Below are positions 1 to 11,181 of a DNA stretch of 64,000 bases, piece after piece. The stretch comes from Oikopleura dioica (Eukaryota; Chordata; Appendicularia; Copelata; Oikopleuridae), in assembly GCA_907165135.1 (NCBI GenBank), contig OU015569.1:3534001-3598000 (forward strand), read 5' to 3'. Position 1 is the first letter of the stretch. The number at the start of each line of letters is the position of its first letter. Both the position numbers and the translations under genes were made by a program. The notes beneath the pieces are model-generated. The model had not been told where the DNA came from. It made no database searches and saw only the letters and a program-made list of their open reading frames with translations.

Positions 1-668
1 CGCTCCAAAAATGGCTTTGGCCTTGTCTACAAAATTAAATGAATCATTTGAAGCATCACACTGGCACAAAAGATGAGCCAGAGTCTCCCTATTTGGGCAT
101 TTTTCAAACTTTAAAGAAATCAATGCGGTCGATCGAAGGTAGCAAAAAGCATGTTACCTAACGGTTTCCACTGCGTAGTAATTGTCGACTCGCAGATTTC
201 GGTATAAATCCAGACTCTTTTCCGGTGTGTCAATTCCCCGACAATTTGGGAATGCACACCCACAGCTTCACTTGCGTAAACTTTGGCAGCTTTAAGAAAC
301 AAATTAGGTCGCAATTCAAAACGAAGTGTCAGAACACTTACTTGCGTTTCCTTCCGTAGCCATGATCGCCTTCAACATTTCTACAGTGTCGGTAACATCA
401 CTCTCGTTGTTTAGTTCAAGCTTCATATAAACGAATTATTAACTTTTGCTCTTTTATTGAAAGCAAATACCTCAGTTGGTTCTAGCTTCTTGCTAATGCA
501 CAACTTATCAATCACTCCACTAGCATTCGTGATGGTCGTTTCGTCGGGAATGTAGTTCTCCATTGTTCTCAACTGCTTCTCTTCCTTGTTTTCACCGGTC
601 GCTTTCAGTAAAATCACAAAAAGCGACCGACTTACGCAGCCATGGCTAAACGGCCCCAGATTAAGCAT
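1..668 (-). CDS. Unrecognised protein, cut by window edge
   Basis: A multi-exon minus-strand gene that runs off the left end; I do not recognise the family. Readable exons encode a stretch beginning MENYIPDETTITNASG (about 423-563), then LELNNESDVTDTVEMLKAI (about 335-425), then AKVYASEAVGVHSQIVGEL through TTQWKPL (about 165-290), and an open frame FEKCPNRETLAHLLCQC to the window edge. The introns are about 40-50 nt. The start is uncertain: ATGs lie at 668, 617 and 563, and the last is in frame with the clearest coding. The gene lies about 150 nt downstream of COG5 on the same strand, so it may be the last gene visible in that operon-like run. The intron between the last two exons does not give a clean GT-AG frame and may be non-canonical. 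Confidence 0.45.
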
Positions 669-816
669 TTCACATAATTTTTATGAATATATAAGTTTAT
701 GCTTGGTATTGCGGAAGTCCCGGAGCAGTTTAAAAGTTGGGGCGTGTATATGTGACAGAAAGAAGGTCGACAGAAAGTTCATAATTAATACTAAAGCAAA
801 TGTGGTCTCTGGCAAG

Positions 817-3686
817 TCAAATAGACAAGCCCTGTTGTAAAAGTTGAGTTATCGAAGTGATTTCATGAACAAACTCGGTTTTATTTTCGAGAGTGGCGTT
901 CTTCGTGTAATTTTCGACGGTGCCTTTTAGAAGTGACAGGCGCTCTTTCTCACTCTCGTGATCGTCTAGCCATTGCGAGTATCTAGGGAATAAGACAAGG
1001 TAACACCAGTTGTAAATTGTCAAACTACTAGTACCTGCTACGGCTCCAGTCTGCTACTTCAAAAGGCGATTTTAATTCTTCGGCTGCCCTTGATATTAAT
1101 AGCGTGATACAAGTAGAGTGAGGAACGCTTTCTCCAATACATCCACTATTTAGGATATCTTCTTCGGTGGCGCAGACGAGTGGCCTCACCGCTCGGAAGG
1201 TCTGATAAACTTTATCCAGGTCACATAGTCTCGAACAGAGTGGCGAAAGAGCCTCTTCGAAAAATTTGAAGTCATTGGAAATCTTCTGCTTGCCGCCTTG
1301 ACTGATCGGACGAATGAGGGTTATGTGGCGTATAAACAGTTTTAACGCACGACCAGCTAGAGGGCTTAAATTCTGTGCAAGAAAAGCGCGAGCATGGATA
1401 AAACTGAAATGGTCCTTGTATGAGTTCAGTCTGCTACTAGTAGATTCATAATATCTTTGTGAATGAAAATGGCAACAATAAAACTTCGAACTCGATTCCT
1501 TCGCGACACGTTTGATGAAGGTCTCAAGCTCTCTGATGAAAAGGGACGGCTTGTCTGTTACGCTGGACTCGTCTATAGAAAAATCCTCCTTGTGCATAGT
1601 AAGTATGATTGATTCTATTGCATCAGCGACAGAGGCAAAGATCGGTTCCATGATCGTCTCCTTGAGCTGTTCGCATGAGTCCAACATCGAAGTAAAGCCG
1701 ATTTTCGCGGTTTCAGTAAGGCTTTCTCTTTTATTTCGGATGGCCAAAGAAAGGATTAAATGATTTTTCGTTAAAAAGAACAATCCGTGCCTATGATCTG
1801 CCTGTGTTCCTTCCAAGTACTCAGACAATATATATGTGGAGTTAACAAGGCCGTAGTTTTGAACCTGAGTGTCATTCATTGGTCCAATAACTTGAGCACT
1901 ATTCGGTGTTCTCGTGACGAGCCCTTCGACTTTTGCAATGTAAAGATTAACAGCCTGCTCAATGTTCTTTATGATATCGTTTTGTAGTTCGTCATCAAAG
2001 AGAATTGAGCTTATCTCAGAATTGATTTCCTTGGATACTGAATCCACATCTGCCACGACGATAGTCTTGTTGTTTGAAATATGCGGCTAAAAATAACAAT
2101 TAGTTCAGACCTGAGTGTTCGTTTCCCGCACCTGGAAGGAATTGTTCACATGAGTCAGGAGATTGTTCAACGAATTTGAAACATACGCGGCTTTGAAAGA
2201 GGCGATCGAGTTTCTAAGATCCTGTTCTGGGTTGTACTCTGTGTCCTGTGAGCCAAACATCAAACTGAAGCCTTCTTTATTTTGCTGGACTTTGTCCCAT
2301 AGAGATAGCAGAATTCGCAGGAGTCTTGGGTATTCTATACATTTCCATTTACTCTCTATTGTTTTATCCAGACCAACCTTGTTCGAAGGTCGTTTTAATG
2401 ACGACATTGTATTGCGCCGATTTCTTGAGAGCTTTTTGAATATGGCTGACTAGATTGCGCCAAAAGACCAAACTCAAATTCGTCTGGCAACCTTCTTTTG
2501 CCATAAGTTCGGAGAAGAGAAGATGCGTAACTGGGTCGCGTTTTTTCAAAATCACTTTTTGAATTTGCTGCACATTCATTATCATCACATGAAGATACTC
2601 CACCATTTCGTCCAATGATGCCCAGAGATTGGCTTTCAAGTTGACCTTATGATGATTTATTTTTTCAAGCATTCAATCGCTTTTCAGAGTATTTACTTGA
2701 TTAGATATATTCATGTTCGCTCTTCCAGGTCGAGCTCCTTGTGACGACGAGCTATCTGTTAGAAGACGGACGTCAACGGCCTCTTGAATTGACTTCTCAG
2801 CATTTGTTTTGCAATCTTCGACTTGCCTATTCACAGCGCTACTCAGTTGGCCGAGATTAAAGAAGACCTACGACTTTATGTAAGGGATATACTCCTTTCG
2901 AAGCAATACCTGAAGAGAGGTGGCCACTTGCGATGGGTTCTCGCCTGAGATGCCTTTCTCTAAAAGACGATGTGCTTCTACTTCAACATCCTTCCGTGAC
3001 TTTGATATAAACTCTAAATCTTCTTGGATGATAGTTATCTTCGGCAAGACTTCATTATCTTGCTGTAGAAAGTCGAGTTCATTCAGAGTTTGGGCAGCCT
3101 TCGTAACTTCTTTCATTCCTTGCGAAATTTGTGTTCTCAAGCGTTTCGTCAGATACAACAAACGAATCAGTCGACGAAGGAGATCCGTCGCGTCCTATCG
3201 AAAGACTCGTCAAAGGCCTACAATAGCTAACCCTACCTGCAGTCGCGATAATTGAAGTGTTCTCGCTTCCATTTTAGCAAAGGGCTCGCTAATTCTCGCA
3301 GATATTCTTCCCACTACATCTTTGAGGGACGAGATCCGCGAGGTCATTACGTCGAGCACAGACTCAAGGGACTCGATGCCCGTCGTTTGTGCGAGAAGAT
3401 CTTCGTGTCTTGCAGAGATTTGATTTTGAAGTTCGTTATTTAGAAGGTTCACTGAGTTCTTGTCGGAAGAGTTGAAATATTATTTTCGAAATTGACCTAT
3501 TTTCGCCTTTTAAATATAGGAAGAATATGTTCAACTCTCCTGCAAATTGACGAGAACATTGGAAACGACACTGGATTTTAGCACCTGCATGGCGTATTGC
3601 TCAGTTTTAAAGTCATTCTCAAGGAATTGTGCAAGATGAGGATCCTGCTTTGTCAAGCGCTGGACGACTTCGTTTACATTGGCCAT
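817..3686 (-). CDS. COG5: Conserved oligomeric Golgi complex subunit 5
   Basis: COG5 is a lobe B subunit of the COG tethering complex, which captures intra-Golgi retrograde vesicles. The reading resembles animal COG5 along its whole length: MANVNEVVQRL at the start, the motif ARHEDLLAQTTGIESLE, then RLQVGLAI, TKAAQTLNELDFL, KKRDPVTHLLF, SQVIGPMNDTQVQN, LFIRHITLIRPISQGGK, ELKSPFEVADWSRSRY and SQWLDDHESEKERL near the end. About eight exons are separated by short introns, for example one ending near 3443 and one at 1024-1027. The start at 3686 is supported by a pyrimidine-rich AG acceptor one base upstream of the ATG. The stop TGA is at 817-819. The gene sits 125 nt downstream of the DNAJ gene on the same strand. 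Confidence 0.95.
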
Positions 3687-3703
3687 TCTGTGAAAGAAAC
3701 AAA
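3687..3703 (-). promoter_or_regulatory. Likely spliced-leader acceptor before COG5
   Basis: On the minus strand the sequence reads TTTGTTTCTTTCACAG, then a single A, then the ATG of COG5. This is a strong 3' splice site with no room for a 5' exon, and the preceding gene ends 125 nt upstream. In appendicularians downstream operon genes receive a trans-spliced leader at such sites. The trans-splicing is inferred from position only. Confidence 0.5.
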
Positions 3704-3811
3704 TTCAGACTCCCAGAAGAATAGTCGAATAGCTTTATTTCGAATGTCAACATTTTCTTTGAATAAAATATACAACCATAAACATACAGAGAAAAAGAAT
3801 CACTGATTAGG

Positions 3812-5236
3812 TTATTTTAGGGAAGATGAGTTAGAATTAATTTGAAAATTAAGCTGCGGCGAATGTGCAGTTCGTTTTTCTTCTCTCTGAGCTCGCACTC
3901 TTAACTCATCCATGCTCAATTCATCAAGCTTCTTGCTCTTATTACTCTTCTTTTGATGAGTAGACGCGTTGAAATCCCGGTGTTTGGTGCTCCTTGCATT
4001 TCTCTCTGGCCCCAGTTCATTCTTTTCTTCGTCAATTTTCTTGATCCGATTCTTATAAGGGCTAATTTAAATGTTTCTATTTGTAAAACGATTGATTTAT
4101 TAGTCCATTTTCCTTTGATTGGTGGCTTGTAGCGTTGAAATCTTTGAATGTCGAGCTTCTTGCATTTCTCGAAAAAGCCGCATGCATGTATTTCTCCTCA
4201 CGAGTTTTATCTAACTCCCGCTGCTGCTTTTCTCTCTTTCTGCTCAACTCTTGAGCATCACTGGAGTCACTTGCTTTAGCGCGATTTTTCGACTGGTGCG
4301 TTGAAGCGTTAAAATCTCTAAAACCTGACGGATCGACAATCGGCATCTTGTGCATTCGTGGCGCCAGGATATCATTTGAGTCTGTTCTGTTTACTGTTTT
4401 CCGCACAAACTCACTCTTTTCGCCAGCTAAGCGCTGTCGTTCTAGTTCTTCTCGCTCTTTTCGTCGAATTCTATGGAATACATTATTATGTGACATACAA
4501 GACATCACGCACTCATTGGACTCGAGCCGATTTTTGACATATTTCTTGTGTTTGAGCGCAGACCAGGTATAGTCTTTATCCATCATGAAATGCAAGAGGA
4601 TTTGTTTCCAAAGTGGTGGACGGCTGTTATCTTCGATTTGCCCAAACTGCAGTTGTCGAGCCACCGTTAAAACATACATGACAATTACTAAACAAAACAC
4701 TCCATAATCGGCGTAGATGCGCTCTTACCAGTAGGTACAAACGTCTTCATGAACTGGCGATCTTTGAACTGTTCCTCCTCTTCGTGTTCTTGTCTCTTTC
4801 TTTCCTCGTCCATTGTCTTCTTAATGAAGTCAGAATGAGTTCGAAAGTCGGAACGCGTTGTGTGGTCTTGATACTGAGTGTAAGTGGTGGTTTGAGGCGG
4901 AGGAGCTCGATAATTTGATGCTCTTCTCCGGCTCTTTTGCTTTTCTTCGTAAAAATCGAAAGCCTCCTTCAGCTCAAGAAACTGTTCCTACTCAAATTAA
5001 GGTCGAAATCCTTTAAAACTTCAACGAACCTCTGTAGAATTGGGATTTCTGTCCGGATGAAGCTCCTTCGCTTTCTGAAGATAAGCAGCCTTAATCTCGT
5101 CGTAAGTAGAGTCCTCGGGTACCCCAAGGATTTTATGCGGCGCTCTCTTCCTTCGATACTTTTTGGGGAATGAGAAGAACCTAGTGGAGACCAAGGGTTG
5201 GAAGGCCGGCTGACCAGCAGCAGCCCGGGAAAGCAT
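3812..5236 (-). CDS. Mitochondrial DNAJC4-like J-domain protein
   Basis: A J-domain co-chaperone. The N-terminus MLSRAAAGQPAF is followed by basic residues and looks like a mitochondrial leader. The J domain follows at about residues 30-80, with YDEIKAAYLQKAKELHPDRN containing the HPD tripeptide that activates Hsp70 ATPase, and LELKEAFDFYEE across the first intron. A short hydrophobic stretch, VIVMYVLTVA, lies near the middle, as in DNAJC4. The C-terminal half is charged and holds three copies of a motif close to DFNAS-THQ-K, which I do not recognise from DNAJC4. I chose the ATG at 5236 because it gives a good leader; one at 5269 is also possible. BUD13 ends 96 nt upstream, and a TCTATTTTAAG acceptor lies between them. 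Confidence 0.7.
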
Positions 5237-5332
5237 GGCGTTTCTCTCGTATTTTAACGATCTCGACAAATCTTAAAATAGAAGAGATAATTGTAAATTT
5301 CTTGAACGGCAGTGGACAGAATTTGATAATAA

Positions 5333-7080
5333 CTAAAAGTCATCAGTATTGGCGCGCCAAGCTTCAGTGACTTGAATTCTCTTTTCGTTGTGATACGTGA
5401 AAAGCTTTGTTTCAAATCCAGTTGATCGATCTGAAACATAACCACCTTTAGAACGCTTATATAAATGCTTATGATTACCGACGCCGTCCCAGCGATATCC
5501 AGGAAGGATTCCAAACCGATTCGGGGCAGTGCTTGAGCCGGTATACATCTTTTTGTTCGACTGTTGTCTTGCCTAAGTTGATAAATACAGTTCCTGTCGA
5601 ATAACTCTTTCTGTACCTTTTTGGTTTTGGTTTTGTTTTTACTCATCATGTACTCGTACATTGGATCGTCTGCAAACATCTCAGCCTTCTTCATACTAGA
5701 GCACATAGAATATCTTTCACTTTTTAGACATCTTACTCGTTGAAATCTTTATCATCTTTGTATCGAGCGAGGGGTTTTTCAATTTCTTTGAGATAGCTTT
5801 GGATCTAAAAGACAGTCTTGTAAAAAAGAATGACTTGAGTGAGATCTCTTACGTTTTCCTCTTTTTGTTCTAATTGCTTCTTTCCCTTATTCCAGACTTT
5901 ATAATTCTTGAGTTCCTCTTCCTTCCGTGCCCTCTCGGCTTCGTCAAGTTCCTCTTCTTTTTTAAAGTCCCGCTTCTTGCCAGATTTATCTCGATAAATT
6001 GTCTCGGCATTTTTTGCCTCGTCGATGATTTTTTGAAGATTCGAATTTTTGCCCATCTGGGGTTTCATCGCCAAGAATTCCGACTTTGTGTTTAACCCTG
6101 ATTTCGTCCCGTCCATCATTTTCTGTCTTTTTACGGACTCGCAATAGTAAAAATAGATGAGAAACTGATTTGAGGCGAGATCCATTCCTTGAATTAGCTT
6201 GTTCATCATCGGAATCGGAGTCAACACGCTTTCTTCTTGGAGGTGACTCGTCAGAATCAACTCGTTTTCTTCTAGGAGGCGATGAGTCGGAATCTTTGCG
6301 CTTTCTTCTTGGCGGAGAAGCATCCGAATCGGCTCGTTTTCTCCTGGGTGGCGAAGAATCGGAGTCTTTTCGACTTCTTCTTGGCGGAGAATCATCAGAA
6401 TCAACCCTTTTCCTTCTTTGAGGAGACGAATCCGAATCTTTCCGGCTTCTTCTTGGAGGAGAGCTATCAGAATCGACCCTTCTTCTTCTTGGGGGAGATG
6501 TGTCCGAGTCTTTTCTACTTCTTCTTGGAGGAGAAGAGCTTGAATCCTTTCGTTTTCGGCGGGGTGGCGACGAGCTAGAATTCTTTTTCTGTCTTCTGGG
6601 CGGAGATTCTGAATCCTTACGAGGAGCTTTTCTTCGTGGTGGAGAGCTGTCTGAAGGCGAAGAGTCTTTCCTGGCTCTTCGCGGAGACGCTCTTTTGATC
6701 GACCTAAAGCACTCAATTTCAAGCTTTACATCTAATTCCTACCTTTTCGGGGAGTCGTCTCTGCTTTGGCCTCCAATTTTCTTCCACCCATCTTGCTTCC
6801 TCTTTACTGCATCAGACCTGCTATCGACAATATTAACAACTTGCGGTGCGTCTTCTTCGTGCTCATCTGCTTTCATTTCGTCCCAGTTCACATCGTTGTC
6901 AATGATCGCGATATTGCCTCATTTCGGATGTAAAATATAATCTTTCTTGAGATTCAAAAATGAAGGAGAACTGGTGAAAATGTGTCCGATTCCTTTGACT
7001 TTCTTTTTCTTCCTCTTCTTTTTTTCTTTCTCCTTTGTATCATCGGTCATATATTTCTTCAAATAGTCGGCCTTCGACAT
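5333..7080 (-). CDS. BUD13: BUD13 homologue, RES splicing complex
   Basis: BUD13 is a subunit of the RES (retention and splicing) complex, which stabilises the activated spliceosome. The start MSKADYLKKYM followed by a lysine-rich stretch matches the family N-terminus. The middle is an array of about a dozen R/K-DSD-SPPRR repeats (about 6,200-6,640). Next come ETIYRDKSGKKRDFK, a coiled charged region, and the conserved end [20 protein letters not shown]. In the last part a 50-nt GT-AG intron interrupts [11 protein letters not shown]. The repeat array and the DKSGKKR exon are in different frames; the simplest join is a GA-AG intron at about 6,125-6,195. BOLA3 stops 169 nt upstream and the DNAJ gene starts 96 nt downstream. 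Confidence 0.93.
6200..6640 (-). repeat. Arg/Ser-Pro repeat array in BUD13
   Basis: About 12 tandem degenerate units of roughly 33 bases encode RKDSDSSPPRR-type repeats (minus strand). Comparable but differently numbered R-H-DS-SPPRR repeats are known in vertebrate BUD13. DNA identity between units is partial, so the array looks old or is under protein-level constraint. Several frames stay open through it, which creates spurious ORFs. Confidence 0.85.
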
Positions 7081-7249
7081 TTTGAAATCTTTCGATTTCT
7101 CAATCTAAACTCTTCCACAAAGATATTAACAATGAAGCTATCGAAATTTCTCGTTATTGTTAAAGATCGAAGCAGATAATTGAAAAACGTACCGCAATTT
7201 TTCTGCACAGTATCAATTAAAAAAAACTGTAGTCAATCAATTTAGATAG

Positions 7250-7649
7250 TTATGAGTCGAACTCGCTCTTGGTAAAAGTTTCCACGCGAATCATATGGAT
7301 CTCTTGCATATACGGCTTGATTACTTTATTCACCATTCGATTTCGATTAACTGCTCGTTTTCCTTCAAAGGAATCGCAAATAACCTAAAGTGGAACCTTG
7401 ATAAACGCGAATAATTTACTGATTTGTCACCTGGATATTAAAATTAGTTCCGCATCCATTAGAAGCATCTTCGACTGAGACCTTTCCTTCTGGAAAAGCC
7501 TTTTCGATTTCGTTCTTCAAGTCCTGCTCCTTGACGAGTAAACTCGGGGTTTGCGAAAATGCTCTGGCCGAAATTCGTGAATTCTGTGCAACTCCAATCG
7601 ACAAGCTCGTTCTTCTGACGCCGCTGTTTATCGCCCGTAAAAGGTTCAT
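7250..7649 (-). CDS. BOLA3: BolA-like protein 3, mitochondrial
   Basis: BOLA3 works with NFU1 and GLRX5 in late mitochondrial iron-sulphur cluster transfer. The chosen start gives MNLLRAINSGVRRTSL, an arginine-rich leader without acidic residues. The BolA fold follows: EKAFPEGKVSVEDASNGCGTNF, then across an intron VICDSFEGKRAVNRNRMVNK and IHMIRVETFTKSEFDS to the stop at 7250. The GCG(T/A)-(N/M)(F/Y) segment with its cysteine, and the R-(A/T)-V--(N/H)-(R/Q)MVN invariant-histidine region of the family, are recognisable. Joining IQ to VICDS with a GTGACA donor keeps the exact spacing of human BOLA3. It is the first gene of the minus-strand run. Confidence 0.88.
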
Positions 7650-7968
7650 TTTTACTTTCTTTCTCTCTTTTCGACGATCTTTTTTTGGATGATCCTGGAC
7701 TTTCTTGTCTCCGCGACAGAGCGCCAATCAGGGTGCCGCTAGCGCTGTTGCGCGCAAATTGGATAAAAATAATGGAACAAATTCATGATCAAAAGTTCTG
7801 ATCCGGAATTGAACGTCTTTTATTAACTTGTCCTGAGACTTAATTATGTTTTAACAAGGAATTGACTGCACAAATTATTATGCGTTGGTTTGAAAGTGGC
7901 GCTGTAAGCACTGATTGGCTCTGACTAAATAAGGAAGTTGTGTCTTGTCGAGAAAAATAGCGGAAGAA

Positions 7969-9208
7969 CGGGTTTTATGTTATCCGCCAGTTCCAAGAGA
8001 GTGAGCAGCTCCAGTAAGAAGATTGTCACATGGCAGAAACTAGGCTCGCCGCTTCGACCAGGTCAGAATAACAACTTGATCTCTTTCGCTAACTGTTTCA
8101 ATAGAAAGATCGCTTCAAAAATCTTACAGTATTGGTACTGAATTCATCCACAAGAATCTCTCGTACAGGCACGGTGCTCACTTGAGCTGAATCATTCTTC
8201 ATTTTGTGCAGTTTCATTAGAAAATAAGTGATCATCGTTGATTTTCAGTGGCATCATTTGCTCGCCTCTAAAAACAGTGGACGAAAATGGTGCTCTTGTA
8301 AAAGGCTTCTATTTGGCTATGGCGACGAGTAACATTTCGCCAGGCAAGAACTTCTTGTTCTCGCCTTCCGACTTGGAGTACGACTTAGAAAAAGCTGAAG
8401 GGCAAATTGGCCTGCAAAGAGACAAGCATTCATGTTTGATTAGGGTTCAATTCGGCGCACTTATTTTCAATAGCGCTACTATTCTTGAACCCAGAACGGG
8501 ATATCGTCAGCTCCGAAGACATTCTTCCATTCCTGCCAGTTGATTATTTCGAAGCAACTTCAAAGTATTCAAACGAGTGGCTTCGACGAGACGAGCGCGA
8601 GATTCTTCGAAAAGTCGGCATAAAGAAAACTTTGATGAAGCCGGAAAAACTTGATCATATTCGCCAGCTTAGTCCGCTCACGCGTTACTCGAACATCTCT
8701 ACTGATGAAAAAGTGTTTGATTTTACCGTGAAAACTCTTTTCCTTTCTAAAACGAAATTACGCTCATTCGGAGTTTTGCCACTTGGTGGGATGGTCGAAA
8801 GCGCTGTTATTAAAAACGATGGGTTACTGGGAATCGATACGGAGCAAATAACATTTAATTATTCCGATGGGGAGACCTGCGATGCCGTTACTTCCTGGCT
8901 AGCAATTATTAGGTAAAAGCATCGAGGTTGATATTCTCACAAAACTCTCGCTCAGAATTAAGAACGTCTCAAAATCGGCCCGAAGCTTGCGCAACTTGGA
9001 GTTTTCATTTTACGCAAAAGATGGAGCCTTTGCCAAAGCCTCCTCAACAGTAAAAACTCTGAAAAAAGTACTTGCTCCTGGAGAAGTAACCCAAAATACT
9101 TTGAAAATTACGCTCTTCGAACCATTTACTGTCAAAACTTGTTTGAAGTACTCTTCAGGGAGGCGCAACTCAACTGTTTCAATTGATGGTATAAGTTTGA
9201 ATTCCTGA
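7969..9208 (+). CDS. Unrecognised protein, beta-rich C-terminus
   Basis: At least four exons. The first ATG in a good frame is at 7969 (MLSASSKRVSSSSKKIVTW). Further exons encode GIICSPLKTVDENGALVKGF (from about 8,250), then NPERDIVSSEDILPFLPVDY through TSWLAIIR (8,490-8,912), and after a clean GT-AG intron IKNVSKSARSLRNLEFSFYA to the stop at 9208. A 43-nt GTTTGA...TAG intron near 8,440 joins the second and third parts in frame. The last 150 residues alternate hydrophobic and polar residues like an immunoglobulin-type or adaptin-ear beta-sandwich, but I cannot name a family. An AATAAA lies just after the stop. The gene converges with the minus-strand gene at 9,327. Confidence 0.55.
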
Positions 9209-9326
9209 ATTTTGCAATAAAAAAAACAAGGATGCAATCATATTTACTTTATTGAGGCCATGAAATTTAATGGAAAAGTAATAGGAGGATAAACAGAGAA
9301 AAATAAAGATGAGGAACAATTTTCAT

Positions 9327-9950
9327 CTAATAGCAGGATGCGCAGCGGCATTCGTCCAAGTTGATTTTCTTGAAGGATCTGGAGAGGTGGCTCGACATCA
9401 TTTTGTGTAGGAAGTACTCATTTGCCGTCATATTTTTCGTGATGCCCGCTTCGGCAGCGAGGGCAAGTCCAACTTCGAGCATGACGTGTACTGAATTTTC
9501 ATTTTTCCAAAGTTGACTTGATGATTGTTCTTCTGTGCAAACGACCGGCACGTTGCTGTAGCAGTCGTCCATTCTGATGAGGATGGCAGCATATTGCTCC
9601 AACTGAACGCCTTCTCGTAGGACATTGGCGAAGTCGAATAGCTCTTCGGGAACCATTCGGTCAAATCCACAAGGGACTGACTCTTTGACGAGGAATACGT
9701 TGACCGGCTGGAATCGCTTCTTGGCCTTGAACCGACAAGGCTTGTTCATCGTGAAGGGATCGTGGTCGGTCTCGTAGAACTTCATCTGAATTGCAAAGCA
9801 AGGAAGGCTTTCTTCTATCTTCAGCGTGAACCAGCATCCGAGCTGCGGTGAAAAATGGAGAGCTTGTCTTCCGACTTTTTGAGGATACAGCGGCGATGGA
9901 TGTCTCATTTTGAAATCATCGTTTGGTGGGATGGTTTCCAGGACTTTCAT
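9327..9950 (-). CDS. Divergent p53-family-like protein (tentative)
   Basis: A single-exon frame of 207 residues. Residues from about 7 onward resemble the p53/p63/p73 DNA-binding domain in order and spacing: IPPNDDF (family I-P-x-N-x-D-Y), about 18 residues later HFSPQLGCWF (family T-Y-S-P-x-L---x-F/Y), then SLPCFAIQM (TCP-x-x-I-x-V), CRFKAKKRF (R-A-x-x-x-Y-K), VPCGF (R-C-P), and VLREGVQLEQY with VPVVC (L-I-R-V-E-G--L-x-Q-Y ... V-V-V-P-Y). The zinc-binding CNSSC segment and the DNA-contact helix are not recognisable; alanines and glycine sit where the two cysteines would be. No tetramerisation or SAM domain is visible. The match rests on by-eye reading and could be chance. Confidence 0.4.
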   Translation of the reverse strand: MKVLETIPPNDDFKMRHPSPLYPQKVGRQALHFSPQLGCWFTLKIEESLPCFAIQMKFYETDHDPFTMNKPCRFKAKKRFQPVNVFLVKESVPCGFDRMVPEELFDFANVLREGVQLEQYAAILIRMDDCYSNVPVVCTEEQSSSQLWKNENSVHVMLEVGLALAAEAGITKNMTANEYFLHKMMSSHLSRSFKKINLDECRCASCY

Positions 9951-10374
9951 TTTTGGCTAAGGAGATCGTCGATTTTGTCTTTTTTTGTACTTTTAGCACA
10001 TTTGGCGTTCTATTTATACTGTATTTTGCGTTATAGGTGGCGCCTCAGAACGACTACGTTAGTTCAAGACAGCGGGTGAGCAGTGCTGATTGTCAACGAT
10101 AAACCTCGATTCTAGCTGCTTATCGCTGGCGATCAGGAAATTTAAATTCCATCTGGCGAAAAAAACGGCGATATCGAAGATTTTCTAGAGCTTATGATTA
10201 TTTATTGTAGGAGAGTTTTAGTGCTGTATTTTAACGGCGCGTCGGTGGTCATTTCGGGAATCCAGAGGTCTGCAAGTCTTTTCGGAGCAGGGGCGGATGA
10301 AATTTTGTTTCCAAACAAAACAATCAGGTTATGTTTTAATATAGAGTTTTCAGTCCAGCCAGCAGACAGTCTCA

Positions 10375-11181
10375 ATGACTGCTGATAAGCAAGATGAAAG
10401 TCAGGCTATAGGCATTCAGACGATGGAACTTGACGTCTCCAACATTGGACAAAGGATTGGTTTACCATCAAAGTTTGACGATCATCTAAGATAATGTGAC
10501 ATTACTAACGTCTTTTAAAATTTAGTAAACCTGAAATAAGAACAGCTGTGTCTCGTTCCGAAAGATCAAAGGATAAAAACGACCACCTTGCCGAGGTGTT
10601 CCCGATCGAACAGACGGCGCCGAAAGAGTATGACTCTCCTGAGTTTACTGTCTTTTTCTAATTCCATTTTTCCAGAAATTAAAAGGTCTACTTGCTGAGG
10701 GTGACGGAAGGAAACGATCACTGGTGGCCGTTGGCAAAAATGTCAAAGCCTTTACTAAAGGAACGCTTTCAAACTCATATCAAATGCTGTATTGAAAAAT
10801 ATCACATTTTAACAGCTAATAAAGATGGAGAATCAACTGAAATTCCCGGATCAGACGACAGTGCTTCTAGGATTCGCCTTGCTGAAGCTTGTGTTCGACA
10901 AACTGCGTCGAGCATTCCTGTTGGTTTTGGTCGTTTTGGCAAAGGAAGGGCTACAACTATTCGTGTTTCCAAAATCTTTCAACAAGAAGATAGATTTTGG
11001 AAAGTATGAACTGCTCTGTAAAATTTTGAGCCACAAAAAAGGTACAAAGAACAGTATTCTCAATGTCAAGCAAAAAACCCAATCTGAAACAGCCCTTGAC
11101 GAAGACGAAAGCATAGGCTCGGATTCACTTTCTGTCGTAATGCGTGTATCGCCAAAACGAAGGTTCAGTATGCATCTTTGA
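10375..11181 (+). CDS. Unrecognised basic/acidic multi-exon protein
   Basis: Small exons open in compatible frames: MTADKQDESQAIGIQTMELD from the ATG at 10375, KPEIRTAVSRSERSKDKN, KLKGLLAEGDGRKRSLVAVG, NKDGESTEIPGSDDSASRIR with RQTASSIPVGFGRFGKGRAT, and finally NSILNVKQKTQSETALDEDE to a stop at 11181. Two of the joins only keep the frame if the introns begin with GA and end with AG (about 10,628-10,677 and 10,760-10,811). The last intron is a normal GT-AG. The segment rich in G-F-G-R-F-G-K-G-R looks like a nucleic-acid-binding or tail region. I recognise no family. The first junction is unresolved. Confidence 0.4.
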
